Shown in pieces: positions 15,537-23,709 of a DNA stretch of 46,799 nucleotides. Source of the stretch: VRUE01 sp963727465 (GTDB lineage Bacteria > Actinomycetota > Thermoleophilia > Solirubrobacterales > 70-9); contig CAVSGL010000011.1 of the NCBI GenBank assembly GCA_963727465.1, positions 1 through 46,799 on the forward strand, read 5' to 3'. Numbering within the stretch: position 1 is the stretch's first letter; each line of letters begins with the position of its first letter. Under the pieces are notes generated by a model. It worked only from the letters and a program-made list of their open reading frames with translations, had not been told where the DNA came from and did not search any database. The position numbers and the translations under genes are program-made.

Positions 15537-15586
15537 GCACGGTCGGCCTGCAAGAAGCGCTCAGCGTTGGCAGACTTTAGTACTGC

Positions 15587-16225
15587 ATGACACCACTGCC
15601 GCGCGGTCGCCACGGGCTGCCTCGGGAGTACATCGCCGAGCACCAGCGCGGCAGGCTGTTCGCTGCCGTCGCCACGGTGCTCGACGGCGACGGGTACGAC
15701 GGCACGACCGTCGCCGCGATCGCCACCGAGGCGGGGGTTTCCAAGAGCGACTTCTATGCGCACTTCAAGACCAAGGACGATTGCTTCGTCGCCGCCTACG
15801 ACGCGGCGATCGGGCGTTTGCAGGGGGAGGTGCACGCGGCCTGTGCCGACGGGGATGGATGGGCCGACCGCGTCTGCTGCGGTGTCGGCGCGGCGCTCGC
15901 CGACCTGGCTGCGAGGCCGGAGCAGGCGAATCTGCTGCTGGTCGAGGGGCTGCGCGCCGGTCCCGAGGTGCGCGGCCGCTTCCAGGCCCTGGTCGACGAC
16001 TTCGTCCCGTACCTGCGCAGGGGGGCGCCCGTCGCGACGAGCGCCCGGCGGCCGCCGCCGGCGGCCGACGAGGCGGTCGTCGGGGGCATCGCCTCGCTGC
16101 TCGGGCGCCGCGTGCTCGCCGGCGAAGCCGGTCGTTTGGACGATTTGTTCCCGGAAGTTGCCGAGTTTGCGCTTTCTCCGTACCTCGGCGTCGCCGCAGC
16201 ACGCCGCATAATCTCGCGTAGATGA
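15587..16225 (+). CDS. TetR-family transcriptional regulator (third of three)
   Basis: The protein has 212 residues. The helix-turn-helix reads A-A-I-A-T-E-A-G-V-S-K-S-D-F-Y-A-H-F-K-T-K-D-D-C-F, after L-P-R-E-Y-I-A-E-H-Q-R-G-R-L. TAGTAC lies 6 bases before the ATG and could be the -10 of a leaderless transcript. The stop overlaps the dCTP deaminase start in an ATGA tetramer, so both are probably translated from one mRNA and the regulator may act on that gene. Confidence 0.87.
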   Translation: MTPLPRGRHGLPREYIAEHQRGRLFAAVATVLDGDGYDGTTVAAIATEAGVSKSDFYAHFKTKDDCFVAAYDAAIGRLQGEVHAACADGDGWADRVCCGVGAALADLAARPEQANLLLVEGLRAGPEVRGRFQALVDDFVPYLRRGAPVATSARRPPPAADEAVVGGIASLLGRRVLAGEAGRLDDLFPEVAEFALSPYLGVAAARRIISRR

Positions 16226-17421
16226 CGGGCGAACCGAGCGCAGCCGCGAGCGCCGCGGCAACCGAGCCACGCGGCTGGGCGGGAGAGGGCGTGCTGCCCT
16301 CGCAGGCGCTCAGCGAGGCGATCGCGGCCGAGTGGATCAGCTCCGGCGAGTACCGCATCCTCCCCGAGGCGATCCAGCCGGCCAGCATCGACCTGCGCCT
16401 CGGCGACTTCGCCTGGGCGCTGCGCTGTAGCTTCCTGCCCGACGTCGACTCGACCGTCGAGGAGAAGATCGAGGGGCTCGCCTTCCAGCGGGTCGACCTG
16501 CGCGATGGGGCGGTGCTCGAGCGCGACCGGCCCTATCTCGTCCCCCTGGTCGAGCAGCTCGCCCTGCCCGACGACGTCCGCGCGAAGGCGAACCCGAAGA
16601 GCTCCACCGGCCGCCTCGACGTGTTCACGCGCGTGCTCACCGACCGCCACCACCGCTTCGACGAGATCCGCCCCGGCTACCACGGCCGCCTCTACCTCGA
16701 GGTCGTGCCGCGCTCCTTCGCGATCCAGGTGAAGAGCGGCCTCTCGCTCAACCAGCTGCGGCTCTCGCGCGGCGACGTGCGCCTCTCCGACGTCGACATC
16801 CGCGCCCTACAGGACGAGTTCCCGCTGCTCTACCTCGACTCGCACGCGCTGCGCGAGTCGGAGCTGGCGCTGGCCGAGGGTCTCTTCCTCAGCGTCGACC
16901 TCTCGGGCCCGAGCGACAGGATCGTCGGCTACCGGGCGAAGAAAAACAGCCTGCCGATCGACCTCTCGCGCATCCGCGCCTACCGCTGGACCGACTACTG
17001 GGACCCGGTCTACCCGGAGCCCGGCGGGCGGATAGTGCTCGAGCCGGAGATCTTCTACCTGCTGCTGTCGGCGGAGGGGGTCTGCATCCCGCCGCAGATC
17101 GCCGCCGAGATGATGGCCTACGACCCGACCGCGGGCGAGCTGCGCACCCACTACGCCGGCTTCTTCGATCCCGGCTTCGGCTACGACCCGAGCGGCGGCC
17201 GCCACGGCAGCCGGGCGGCGCTCGAGGTGCGGGCGCGCGACGTCTCCTTCATGGTCGAGCACCGCCAGCCGGTCTGCAAGCTGGCCCTGGAGCGCACCAG
17301 CGCCCCGGCCGAGCGCCTGTATGGCGAGCAGCTGGGCTCCAATTACCAGGGCCAGGTGACGATGCTCAGCAAGCACTTCGAGGAGCAGGCGGCCAGGACC
17401 GGGACGCCCGCCGACGGCTGA
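16222..17421 (+). CDS. dcd: 2'-deoxycytidine 5'-triphosphate deaminase, two-domain type
   Basis: At 399 residues the protein is about twice the length of ordinary Dcd and matches the two-domain dCTP deaminase family found in rhizobia and other bacteria. The dUTPase-like jelly-roll fold is seen twice (I-Q-P-A-S-I-D-L-R-L-G near residue 48; a degenerate repeat after residue 200). The catalytic-type stretch A-K-A-N-P-K-S-S-T-G-R-L-D is at about residue 118. It would make dUTP from dCTP for thymidylate synthesis. The first 28 residues are low in complexity, so a later start is possible. It is coupled to the TetR upstream by a 4-base overlap. Confidence 0.85.
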   Translation: MTGEPSAAASAAATEPRGWAGEGVLPSQALSEAIAAEWISSGEYRILPEAIQPASIDLRLGDFAWALRCSFLPDVDSTVEEKIEGLAFQRVDLRDGAVLERDRPYLVPLVEQLALPDDVRAKANPKSSTGRLDVFTRVLTDRHHRFDEIRPGYHGRLYLEVVPRSFAIQVKSGLSLNQLRLSRGDVRLSDVDIRALQDEFPLLYLDSHALRESELALAEGLFLSVDLSGPSDRIVGYRAKKNSLPIDLSRIRAYRWTDYWDPVYPEPGGRIVLEPEIFYLLLSAEGVCIPPQIAAEMMAYDPTAGELRTHYAGFFDPGFGYDPSGGRHGSRAALEVRARDVSFMVEHRQPVCKLALERTSAPAERLYGEQLGSNYQGQVTMLSKHFEEQAARTGTPADG

Positions 17422-17428
17422 GGACGTC

Positions 17429-18952
17429 TCACGGCGACGCCTCGACCTCCGCGGCGATCGCCTCCTCGAAGGCCTCGGCGGGACGCGGGTGAGAAATGGG
17501 CGAGACCTCGTGGGGCGGGCGCAGCAGCGAGACGCCGGCGCCGGCGACGGAGGTCGCCGCGAGCACCCACAGGGCCGAGTGCATGTTGTGGATGAAGGGG
17601 TCGAGCTGAGCGCTGGTGAGGCCGGAGGCGAGGCCGGAGAAGATCTTGAAGAGGACCGGTTTCGGCACCGCGGCGGTGACGATCGCCAGCACGAAGGCGA
17701 TCGAGATGACGGCGCCGGTGTTCTGGAGCATCGTGCGCGCGCCGGCGGCGATCCCGCGGCGCTCGACCGGCACGGTTCCCATCATCGCCGCGGTGTTGGG
17801 CGAGTTGAACATCCCCGAGCCGATTCCGACCAGGGCCAGCCAGGCCATGCTCTGCCAGTAGGGGCTGTCGGCCTCCAGGGTCGTCATCAGGGCGAGCCCG
17901 GCGGCGGTGACCAGCATCCCCAGCGCCGCCAGGGCGCGCGAGCCGTGGCGGTCGGCCCAGATGCCCGCCAGCGGCGAGGAGACGAGCATGCCGAGCGCCA
18001 TCGGCGCCAGCTTGATTCCCGCCGTGATCGGGTCGTCCCCCTGCGCGCCCTGGAAGTAGAAGACGAAGACGAAGAGCAGGGCGAAGCGGGAGAGGCCGTT
18101 GATGAACGCGGCCCCCGTCGCCGCGGCGAACATCCTGTTGGCGAAGATCGAGAGGTCGAGCATCGGCGCCCTGCCGCGGTGCTCGATCAGCACGAAGAGC
18201 GGCAGCAGCACGGCGGCGGCGGTCAGGCTGCCGATCACCAGCGTGTCGTCCCAGCCGGAGATGCCGCCGCGCGAGATTCCGTAGACGAGCCCGGTGAGGC
18301 CGAGCACGAAGGCGACCGTGCCCGGCAGGTCGAACCCGCGGACCGCGTCGCGCTCGGAGAGCTCGTGCAGGACGAGCCAGCCCCAGCCGGCGCCGGCGAG
18401 GGCGAGCGGGACGTTGAACCAGAAGACCCACTGCCAGGCGATCGCGACCAGGGCGCCGCCGAGGACGGGGCCGAGGACGAGGCCGATCGCGGCGACCATC
18501 GTGTTGGTGCCCATCGCCAGGCCGAGCTCCTCCTTCGGGAAGGCGTCGGTGACCAGCGCCGGCCCGTTGGCGAAGATGAAGGCGCCGCCGACTCCCTGGA
18601 CGATGCGCCAGAGGATCAGCTGCGTGCCGTCGGCGGAGAAGCCGGCGCCGAGCGAGGCGGCGCCGAAGAGGACGAAGCCGGCGACGAAGGCGCTCCTGCG
18701 CCCGAACAGGTCGGAGAGGCGGCCGGCGGTCAGCACGAGCACGGTCGAGGCGATCATGTAGGCGAGGATCACCCAGACCAGTTCGAGCAGGCTGGTGCCG
18801 AGCGCGCGCTCGAGATCCGGCAGGGCGATCACCAGCGTGCCCGAGTTGGTCGCCACGAGGAGCATCCCCAGGCTCGTGCAGGAGAGCGCCCACCACTTGT
18901 AGCGCGGGTGGTCGGCGGCGACGCCGGCGCGGATCGATCGCTGTCCTGCCAC
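17429..18952 (-). CDS. MFS drug exporter, DHA2 (EmrB/QacA) family
   Basis: The 507-residue protein has about 14 hydrophobic segments. It shows the MFS loop motif G-R-L-S-D-L-F-G-R-R-S (after helix 2) and the antiporter motif G-x8-G-P-x2-G-G in helix 5 (V-L-G-P-V-L-G-G-A-L). Length and helix number fit the proton-driven DHA2 exporters; the substrate cannot be told. The start is GTG. It is divergent from ytoQ with only 22 bases between. Confidence 0.9.
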   Translation of the reverse strand: MAGQRSIRAGVAADHPRYKWWALSCTSLGMLLVATNSGTLVIALPDLERALGTSLLELVWVILAYMIASTVLVLTAGRLSDLFGRRSAFVAGFVLFGAASLGAGFSADGTQLILWRIVQGVGGAFIFANGPALVTDAFPKEELGLAMGTNTMVAAIGLVLGPVLGGALVAIAWQWVFWFNVPLALAGAGWGWLVLHELSERDAVRGFDLPGTVAFVLGLTGLVYGISRGGISGWDDTLVIGSLTAAAVLLPLFVLIEHRGRAPMLDLSIFANRMFAAATGAAFINGLSRFALLFVFVFYFQGAQGDDPITAGIKLAPMALGMLVSSPLAGIWADRHGSRALAALGMLVTAAGLALMTTLEADSPYWQSMAWLALVGIGSGMFNSPNTAAMMGTVPVERRGIAAGARTMLQNTGAVISIAFVLAIVTAAVPKPVLFKIFSGLASGLTSAQLDPFIHNMHSALWVLAATSVAGAGVSLLRPPHEVSPISHPRPAEAFEEAIAAEVEASP

Positions 18953-18974
18953 GGTCGTCGAATACCCTAGAGAC

Positions 18975-19445
18975 GTGGCCGAGCGAACCTGGAGCGTCTA
19001 CCTGGCGGGCGAGATCCATTCCGACTGGCGCGAGCGGATCGAAGCCGGCGTGCGCGACGCCGGCCTGCCGGTCGTCTTCTCGGCGCCGGTCACCGACCAC
19101 GGCGCCTCCGACGACGCCGGGGTCGGCACGCTGGGCGAGGAGAGCGAGCCCTTCTGGCGCGACCACATGGGCGCCGGCGTGAACGCGATCCGCACGCAGA
19201 CGCTGATCCGCGACGCGGACGTCGTCGTCGTCCGCTTCGGCGACAAATACCGCCAGTGGAACGCCGCCTTCGACGCCGGCTGTGCCGCCGCGCTGGGCAA
19301 GCCCTACGTCACCCTGCACGATCCGGAATTCGACCACGCGCTGAAGGAGGTCGACCGCGCCGCTCAGGGCACCGCGCGCACCCCCGAGCAGGTCGTCGCC
19401 GTCCTGCGCTACGCGATCGAGGGCAAGCTGCCCGGGGGGAGCTGA
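18975..19445 (+). CDS. YtoQ-family protein
   Basis: The 156-residue protein begins W-S-V-Y-L-A-G-E-I-H-S-D-W-R and contains F-S-A-P-V-T-D-H-x-A-S-D, a long central helix and G-D-K-Y-R-Q-W-N-A-A-F-D-A-G. These match YtoQ, a member of the nucleoside 2-deoxyribosyltransferase-like superfamily with unknown activity. The length agrees with the family. The start is GTG at 18975. The SnoaL-like gene follows after 6 bases, and the two are probably co-transcribed. Confidence 0.82.
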   Translation: MAERTWSVYLAGEIHSDWRERIEAGVRDAGLPVVFSAPVTDHGASDDAGVGTLGEESEPFWRDHMGAGVNAIRTQTLIRDADVVVVRFGDKYRQWNAAFDAGCAAALGKPYVTLHDPEFDHALKEVDRAAQGTARTPEQVVAVLRYAIEGKLPGGS

Positions 19446-19451
19446 GGTCCG

Positions 19452-19940
19452 GTGGGGGCGGAGGCCAATCGCGCGGCGATCGAGCGGCTCTACGCCGCGC
19501 TCGCCGCCTGCAACGGCGCCGCGATGACCGCCGAGTACGCCGACGACGCGCACTTCCGCGATCCGGCCTTCGGCGACCTGCACGGAGCCGACGTCGGCGC
19601 AATGTGGCGGATGCTGGCAAGTCGCGCGACCGACCTCGAGGTCGAGCTGCTCGAGCACGAGGCCGGCGAGGACGAAGGCTCGGCCCACTGGATCGCGCGC
19701 TACACCTTCGCCGCCACCGGCCGCTCGGTGGTCAACGACGTCCGCGCGAGCTTCCGCTTCGCCGACGGCAGGATCGCCGATCACGTCGACGAGTTCGACT
19801 TCCATCGCTGGGCCGCCCAGGCGCTCGGTTTCAAAGGCCATCTGGTCGCCCTGCTGCCGCCGCTCCGCGCGAAGGCCCGCGCCCAGGCCATCGATCAGCT
19901 GGCCGCCTTCAAGCGGGACGAGACCGGCTCCAGCGTGTAG
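19452..19940 (+). CDS. SnoaL-like/NTF2-fold protein
   Basis: The 162-residue protein has the usual SnoaL-like order: a helix with A-I-E-R-L-Y-A-A-L, then A-E-Y-A-D-D-A-H-F-R-D-P-A-F, W-R-M-L, A-H-W-I-A-R-Y-T-F, F-R-F-A-D-G-R-I-A-D-H-V-D-E-F-D-F. The motif resembles limonene-epoxide-hydrolase-like and polyketide-cyclase-like members, but the family is too diverse to assign a reaction. The GTG start lies 6 bases after ytoQ. The gene ends about 20 bases before the SOS box of the next gene. Confidence 0.8.
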   Translation: MGAEANRAAIERLYAALAACNGAAMTAEYADDAHFRDPAFGDLHGADVGAMWRMLASRATDLEVELLEHEAGEDEGSAHWIARYTFAATGRSVVNDVRASFRFADGRIADHVDEFDFHRWAAQALGFKGHLVALLPPLRAKARAQAIDQLAAFKRDETGSSV

Positions 19941-19960
19941 ATCCCGGATCTCCGCCGGAG

Positions 19961-19986
19961 CGCATGCGAACATATGTTCGCATGCG
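19961..19986. promoter_or_regulatory. LexA (SOS) box in a perfect 26-bp palindrome
   Basis: The core CGAACATATGTTCG (19967-19980) matches the actinobacterial LexA site (GAAC-N4-GTTC with flanking C/G). The dyad is perfect for 26 bases, far more than LexA needs, and it includes the ATG (19982-19984) of the radical SAM gene. The M. tuberculosis homologue of that gene, Rv2578c, is as I recall also listed among LexA-controlled genes. Confidence 0.85.
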
Positions 19987-21052
19987 CTGGGACGAGCAGA
20001 AGGTCGAGAACGATCTGCGCCTGCCCGGAGTCGGCGACGGGACGGTGGTGCGTACCTTCGATGCACCGGAGGCCCTGGGCATTCGATTCCACGAGGTTCG
20101 CGCGAAGTCGGCGCTGAACCGGGTCCCCGGCGGGCGCTACGGCTTCGGCTGGACGATCAACTCCTACCGGGGCTGCACGCATGCCTGCGTCTACTGCTTC
20201 GCCAGGCGGACGCACAAATACCTGGACTTCGACGCGGGGCGGGACTTCGAGCGCGAGATCGTCGTCAAGGTCAACCTGCCGGAGCTGCTGCGGGCGGAGC
20301 TGGCGCGCCCGAGCTGGCGGCGCGAGCTGGTCGCGCTGGGGACGAACACCGATCCCTACCAGTGGGTCGAGAGCCGCTACCGCTTCATGCCCGAGATCCT
20401 CGCGGCGCTGGAGGGGGCTCGAACGCCGGTCTCGGTGCTGACCAAGTCGCCGCTGGCGCTGCGCGACATCGAGATCTACGCGCGCATGGCGGAGCACCTG
20501 CCGGTCTCGGTCAACCTCTCGGTCCCCACCCTCGACGAGGACGCCTGGCGGGCGACCGAGCCGCACACGCCGAGCCCCGCGGCCCGCCTCGACGCGGTCG
20601 CGGAGCTGCGCTCGCGCGGCATCGACTCCGGCGTCCTGATCGCCCCCCTGATGCCCGGCATCAACGACGACCCCGCCCAGGTCCAGCCGATCGTCGACCG
20701 CGCCAAAGCCGCCGGCGCCACCTTCCTCGGCGGCGTGGCCCTCCACCTCCGCGATGAGGTGAGAGACGTCTTCTTCGCCTGGCTGGAGACCAAACGCCCG
20801 GACCTGCTCCCGAAGTACGAACAGCTCTACGCCGGTGGTCGCGCCTACTTGCGTCCCGAGCAGCGAAGGCGAGCGACGCGAGCTGTCCGGGGCTGGGGCC
20901 GGAATCGGAACGCTAGGAGGCGGTCTGGAAGAGACGTCCCTCCGGCGGGTGGCGGGGTAGGGGGTACCGCCTCCGAGGACGCTTCAGCGACCGCAGGGGG
21001 CGGTGGGTCCCCTGCCCCGACAGGACCCGCCGGCCAGGACGCCCTCTTCTAG
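19982..21052 (+). CDS. Rv2578c-family radical SAM protein (spore photoproduct lyase-like)
   Basis: The 356-residue protein has the radical SAM cluster motif C65-x3-C69-x2-C72 in G-C-T-H-A-C-V-Y-C-F-A-R, then family blocks A-L-G-T-N-T-D-P-Y-Q and V-L-T-K-S. It resembles SplB-like enzymes and may repair or modify DNA. The start M-R-W-D matches the M-R-W start of Rv2578c as I recall it; the ATG at 19964 is a possible alternative. The C-terminal 60 residues are a Gly/Pro/Ala-rich tail ending in D-A-L-F. An SOS box overlaps the start, so it should be DNA-damage inducible. A DNA ligase gene converges on it. Confidence 0.88.
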   Translation: MRWDEQKVENDLRLPGVGDGTVVRTFDAPEALGIRFHEVRAKSALNRVPGGRYGFGWTINSYRGCTHACVYCFARRTHKYLDFDAGRDFEREIVVKVNLPELLRAELARPSWRRELVALGTNTDPYQWVESRYRFMPEILAALEGARTPVSVLTKSPLALRDIEIYARMAEHLPVSVNLSVPTLDEDAWRATEPHTPSPAARLDAVAELRSRGIDSGVLIAPLMPGINDDPAQVQPIVDRAKAAGATFLGGVALHLRDEVRDVFFAWLETKRPDLLPKYEQLYAGGRAYLRPEQRRRATRAVRGWGRNRNARRRSGRDVPPAGGGVGGTASEDASATAGGGGSPAPTGPAGQDALF

Positions 21053-21059
21053 CCCCTTC

Positions 21060-22007
21060 TCACCCTTCGTCCAGCAGATCGAACGTGCACTCCCTGGGGT
21101 CTTTGTCGTCCCGAAACCGCCTGAACCGCGCCCCGTGCCGAATCCGTCCCGCGGCCGCATGGTCGTATCCCACCTCGATCACCAGCTCCGGCCGCAGCGC
21201 GACCCACTCGAGCTCGCGCCCGCCGGTCCAGCGGCTCGGCTCGGCGGCCCCGTGCTCGCCCGTCTCCAGCGGCGCCAGCAGTCGCCGCATGTTGCGTTTG
21301 GCGTCCATGCTGAAGCCGGAGATGTGGCCGACCGGGCGCAGGTCCTCGCCGTCGTAGAGACCGAGGATCAGCGAGCCGACGGTGCCCTGCTCCTTGCCCG
21401 GCCGCCAGCCGAGCACGACGCAGTCGATCTCCCGCTCGCGCTTGATCTTCGCCATCCCCCTGCGCTTGCCCGGCAGGTAGGGGGCGTCGAGCTGCTTGGC
21501 CATCGCCCCCTCGGTGTGGCGCAGCCACTCCTCGGCCTGGGCGGGATCGGCGCTGAGCACGCTCAGCTCGGCCCCGGTCCGCTCCGCCAGCCCCTCGAGC
21601 CGTTCGCGCCGCTCGCCGAACGGGACCTCCAGCAGCGCCTCGTCGTCCTCGGCGAGCAGGTCGAAGGCGACGTAGCCGGCCGGAATCTCCTTCGCCAGCA
21701 GGGCGATCCGCGACTCGGCCGGGTGGATGCGCTGCTGTAGCGCGTCGAATTCGAGGTTGCCCTCGGCGTCGCGGATCACCAGCTCGCCGTCGAGCACGTA
21801 GCGCCTCGGCGCGAAGCTCAGCTCGGGGAAGTAGCGGGTCAGGTCCTTGCCGCCGCGCGACTGGATGTGGGCGTCGCCGCCGTCGACGTAGACGATCGCG
21901 CGGAAGCCGTCGAGCTTCTGCTCGTAGGCCCACTGCTCGCCGCGCGGCAGCTCCTTGCGGGTCAGCGCGAGCTGCGGCTTGAGCGGCGGTGCGAGAGGGA
22001 GATTCAT
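21060..22007 (-). CDS. ATP-dependent DNA ligase (LigC-like)
   Basis: The 315-residue protein has motif I K31-L-D-G-F-R (adenylated Lys), D-G-E-L (motif III region), the motif IV-like E-G-A-M-A-K and motif V region K-R-E-R-E-I-D-C-V-V-L-G, followed by an OB domain (R-P-V-G-H-I-S-G-F, R-P-E-L-V-I-E-V-G-Y, R-H-G-A-R-F-R-R-F-R-D-D-K). It lacks the polymerase and nuclease domains of LigD. The start M-N-L-P-L-A is chosen at 22007; an ATG at 22040 lies inside the terminator of the upstream operon. Its place next to an SOS-regulated gene suggests a repair role. Confidence 0.87.
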   Translation of the reverse strand: MNLPLAPPLKPQLALTRKELPRGEQWAYEQKLDGFRAIVYVDGGDAHIQSRGGKDLTRYFPELSFAPRRYVLDGELVIRDAEGNLEFDALQQRIHPAESRIALLAKEIPAGYVAFDLLAEDDEALLEVPFGERRERLEGLAERTGAELSVLSADPAQAEEWLRHTEGAMAKQLDAPYLPGKRRGMAKIKREREIDCVVLGWRPGKEQGTVGSLILGLYDGEDLRPVGHISGFSMDAKRNMRRLLAPLETGEHGAAEPSRWTGGRELEWVALRPELVIEVGYDHAAAGRIRHGARFRRFRDDKDPRECTFDLLDEG

Positions 22008-22029
22008 CCCGCCAAGTTTGCCGCTTCTG

Positions 22030-22079
22030 GGCGCATCCAAGATTGACCCCCCTCTGGTGTGGTCAATCTTGGATGCGCC
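22030..22079 (-). terminator. Long perfect inverted repeat ending the peptide transporter operon
   Basis: A perfect 19-bp inverted repeat (22030-22048 with 22061-22079) closes a 12-base loop, CCCCTCTGGTGT. One arm contains the last codons and TGA of the ATP-binding gene, and the other precedes the ligase start. It probably acts as a terminator and also isolates ligC from the strong upstream operon. No T-run is present. Confidence 0.75.
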
Positions 22080-23709
22080 GCGCTCTGCTCGCGCGCGGAT
22101 CGGGCACGGGCACCGCGGCGATCAGGGTCCTGGTGTAGGCGTCGGCGGGACGTTCGCAGACCTCGTCGGCCGGTCCCTGCTCGACGAGCCTGCCTTCGTG
22201 CATCACCGCGATCCGGTCGGAGATGTGGCGGACGACGCCGATGTCGTGGGCGACGAAGATGTAGGTGAGGCCGAACTCGCTCTGAAGCTCGGACAGCAGG
22301 TCGAGGATCTGGGCGCGAATCGAGACGTCCAGGGCGGAAACCGGCTCGTCGGCGATCACCAGCTTCGGCTCGAGCGCCAGCGCCCTGGCGATGCCGACCC
22401 GCTGGCGCTGCCCGCCCGACAGCTCGCCGGGGTAGCGCTGGTAGTGCTCGCCGGAGAGGCCGACGCGGGCGAGCAGGTCGTGCACGCGCCGACGCAGCTC
22501 GCGCCCCGACGCGACCTTCTGGATCCGCAGGGGCTCGGCGACGATCTGACCGACCCGCTTGCGCGGGTTGAGCGACGTGCTGGTGTCCTGGAAGACCATC
22601 TGAAGGTCGCGACGCAGGGGCTGCATCTGCCGCCGCGAGAGCCCGGCGATCTCGCGACCGTCGAAGCGGACCGAGCCGGAGGTCGGCCGTAGCAGCTGTA
22701 GGACGGCGCGCGAGAGCGTCGACTTGCCGCTGCCCGACTCGCCCACGAGCCCCAGCGTCTCGCCGCGGGCGACGCTGAAGCTGACGCCGTCGACGGCGCG
22801 CACCCCTTCGACCTCGCGGCCGATCAGGAGGCTCCGCCGGACCGAGAACTGCTTGACCAGGCCGCTCACCTCGAGCAGCGGCGCCTCGCCGCGGCTCGGC
22901 CGCAGCGGCGGCGCCTGGTCGAGCCGCACGATGGCGTCGAGCAGCTTGCGCGTGTAGGGATCCCGCGGCGAGTGGAAGACCTCGTCGACGCCGCCGCGCT
23001 CGACGATCCTGCCTTCGTGCATGACCAGCACCCGGTCGGCGATTTCGGCGACGACGCCGAAGTCGTGCGTGATCAGGATCGTCGCCAGGTCGCGTTCCCG
23101 GTTGAGGCGGCGCAGCAGCTCGAGGATCTGCGCCTGGATCGTCACGTCGAGCGCCGTGGTCGGCTCGTCGGCGATCAGGATCTCCGGCTCGAGCATCAGC
23201 GCCATCGCGATCATCGCCCGCTGCTGCATGCCGCCGGAGAGCTCGTGCGGATAGCGATCGACCTGCTGCTCGGGCTTCGGCAGACCGACCGAGCCAAGCA
23301 GCTCGATCGCCCGCGTCCGCGCCTCGCCCCTGCTGACCTTCGGCCGGCGGGCCAGCATCGCCTCGGTCAGCTGCCTGCCGATCCGGTAGACCGGATTGAA
23401 CGAGGTCATCGGCTCCTGGAAGACCATCCCGATCCGCTCGCCCCGGACCTCCTGTAGCTCGCTTTTGCCCGCTGTGGTCAGCTCGGCGCCGTCGAGGCGG
23501 ACGGACCCCTCGATGCGCGCGTTGGGCGACCGCGTCAGGCCGACGATCGTCTGCGCGGTGACGCTCTTCCCCGAGCCCGACTCGCCGACGATCGCCAGCA
23601 CCTCGCCCGGCGCGAGCTCGAAGCTGACGCCGTCGACGGCCTGCACCTCGCCGTCCTCGGTGGCGAAGCCCACCCGCAGGTCCTCGACCCTGAGCAGCGC
23701 CTCGCTCAC
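22063..23709 (-). CDS. Oligopeptide/dipeptide ABC transporter, fused dual ATPase (OppD-OppF type)
   Basis: The 548-residue protein contains two complete ABC ATPase domains. Each has Walker A G-E-S-G-S-G-K-S, a signature (L-S-G-G-M, then L-S-G-G-Q) and a Walker B with D-E-P. Each ends with the Opp-type C-terminal tail (H-S-P-R-D-P-Y-T-R-K-L-L and E-R-P-A-D-A-Y-T-R-T-L-I), as in OppD and OppF. The fusion joins what are separate subunits in E. coli. The GTG at 23709 overlaps the permease stop by 4 bases. It powers the importer encoded at 23706-27298. Confidence 0.93.
   Translation of the reverse strand: MSEALLRVEDLRVGFATEDGEVQAVDGVSFELAPGEVLAIVGESGSGKSVTAQTIVGLTRSPNARIEGSVRLDGAELTTAGKSELQEVRGERIGMVFQEPMTSFNPVYRIGRQLTEAMLARRPKVSRGEARTRAIELLGSVGLPKPEQQVDRYPHELSGGMQQRAMIAMALMLEPEILIADEPTTALDVTIQAQILELLRRLNRERDLATILITHDFGVVAEIADRVLVMHEGRIVERGGVDEVFHSPRDPYTRKLLDAIVRLDQAPPLRPSRGEAPLLEVSGLVKQFSVRRSLLIGREVEGVRAVDGVSFSVARGETLGLVGESGSGKSTLSRAVLQLLRPTSGSVRFDGREIAGLSRRQMQPLRRDLQMVFQDTSTSLNPRKRVGQIVAEPLRIQKVASGRELRRRVHDLLARVGLSGEHYQRYPGELSGGQRQRVGIARALALEPKLVIADEPVSALDVSIRAQILDLLSELQSEFGLTYIFVAHDIGVVRHISDRIAVMHEGRLVEQGPADEVCERPADAYTRTLIAAVPVPDPRASRARRIQD

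Noticed and set aside
17343..20066. 907-codon minus-strand frame and similar long frames (for example 24698-27277 plus)
   Set aside because: They are shadows of real genes in GC-rich codons; only the segments that coincide with recognised proteins were kept.
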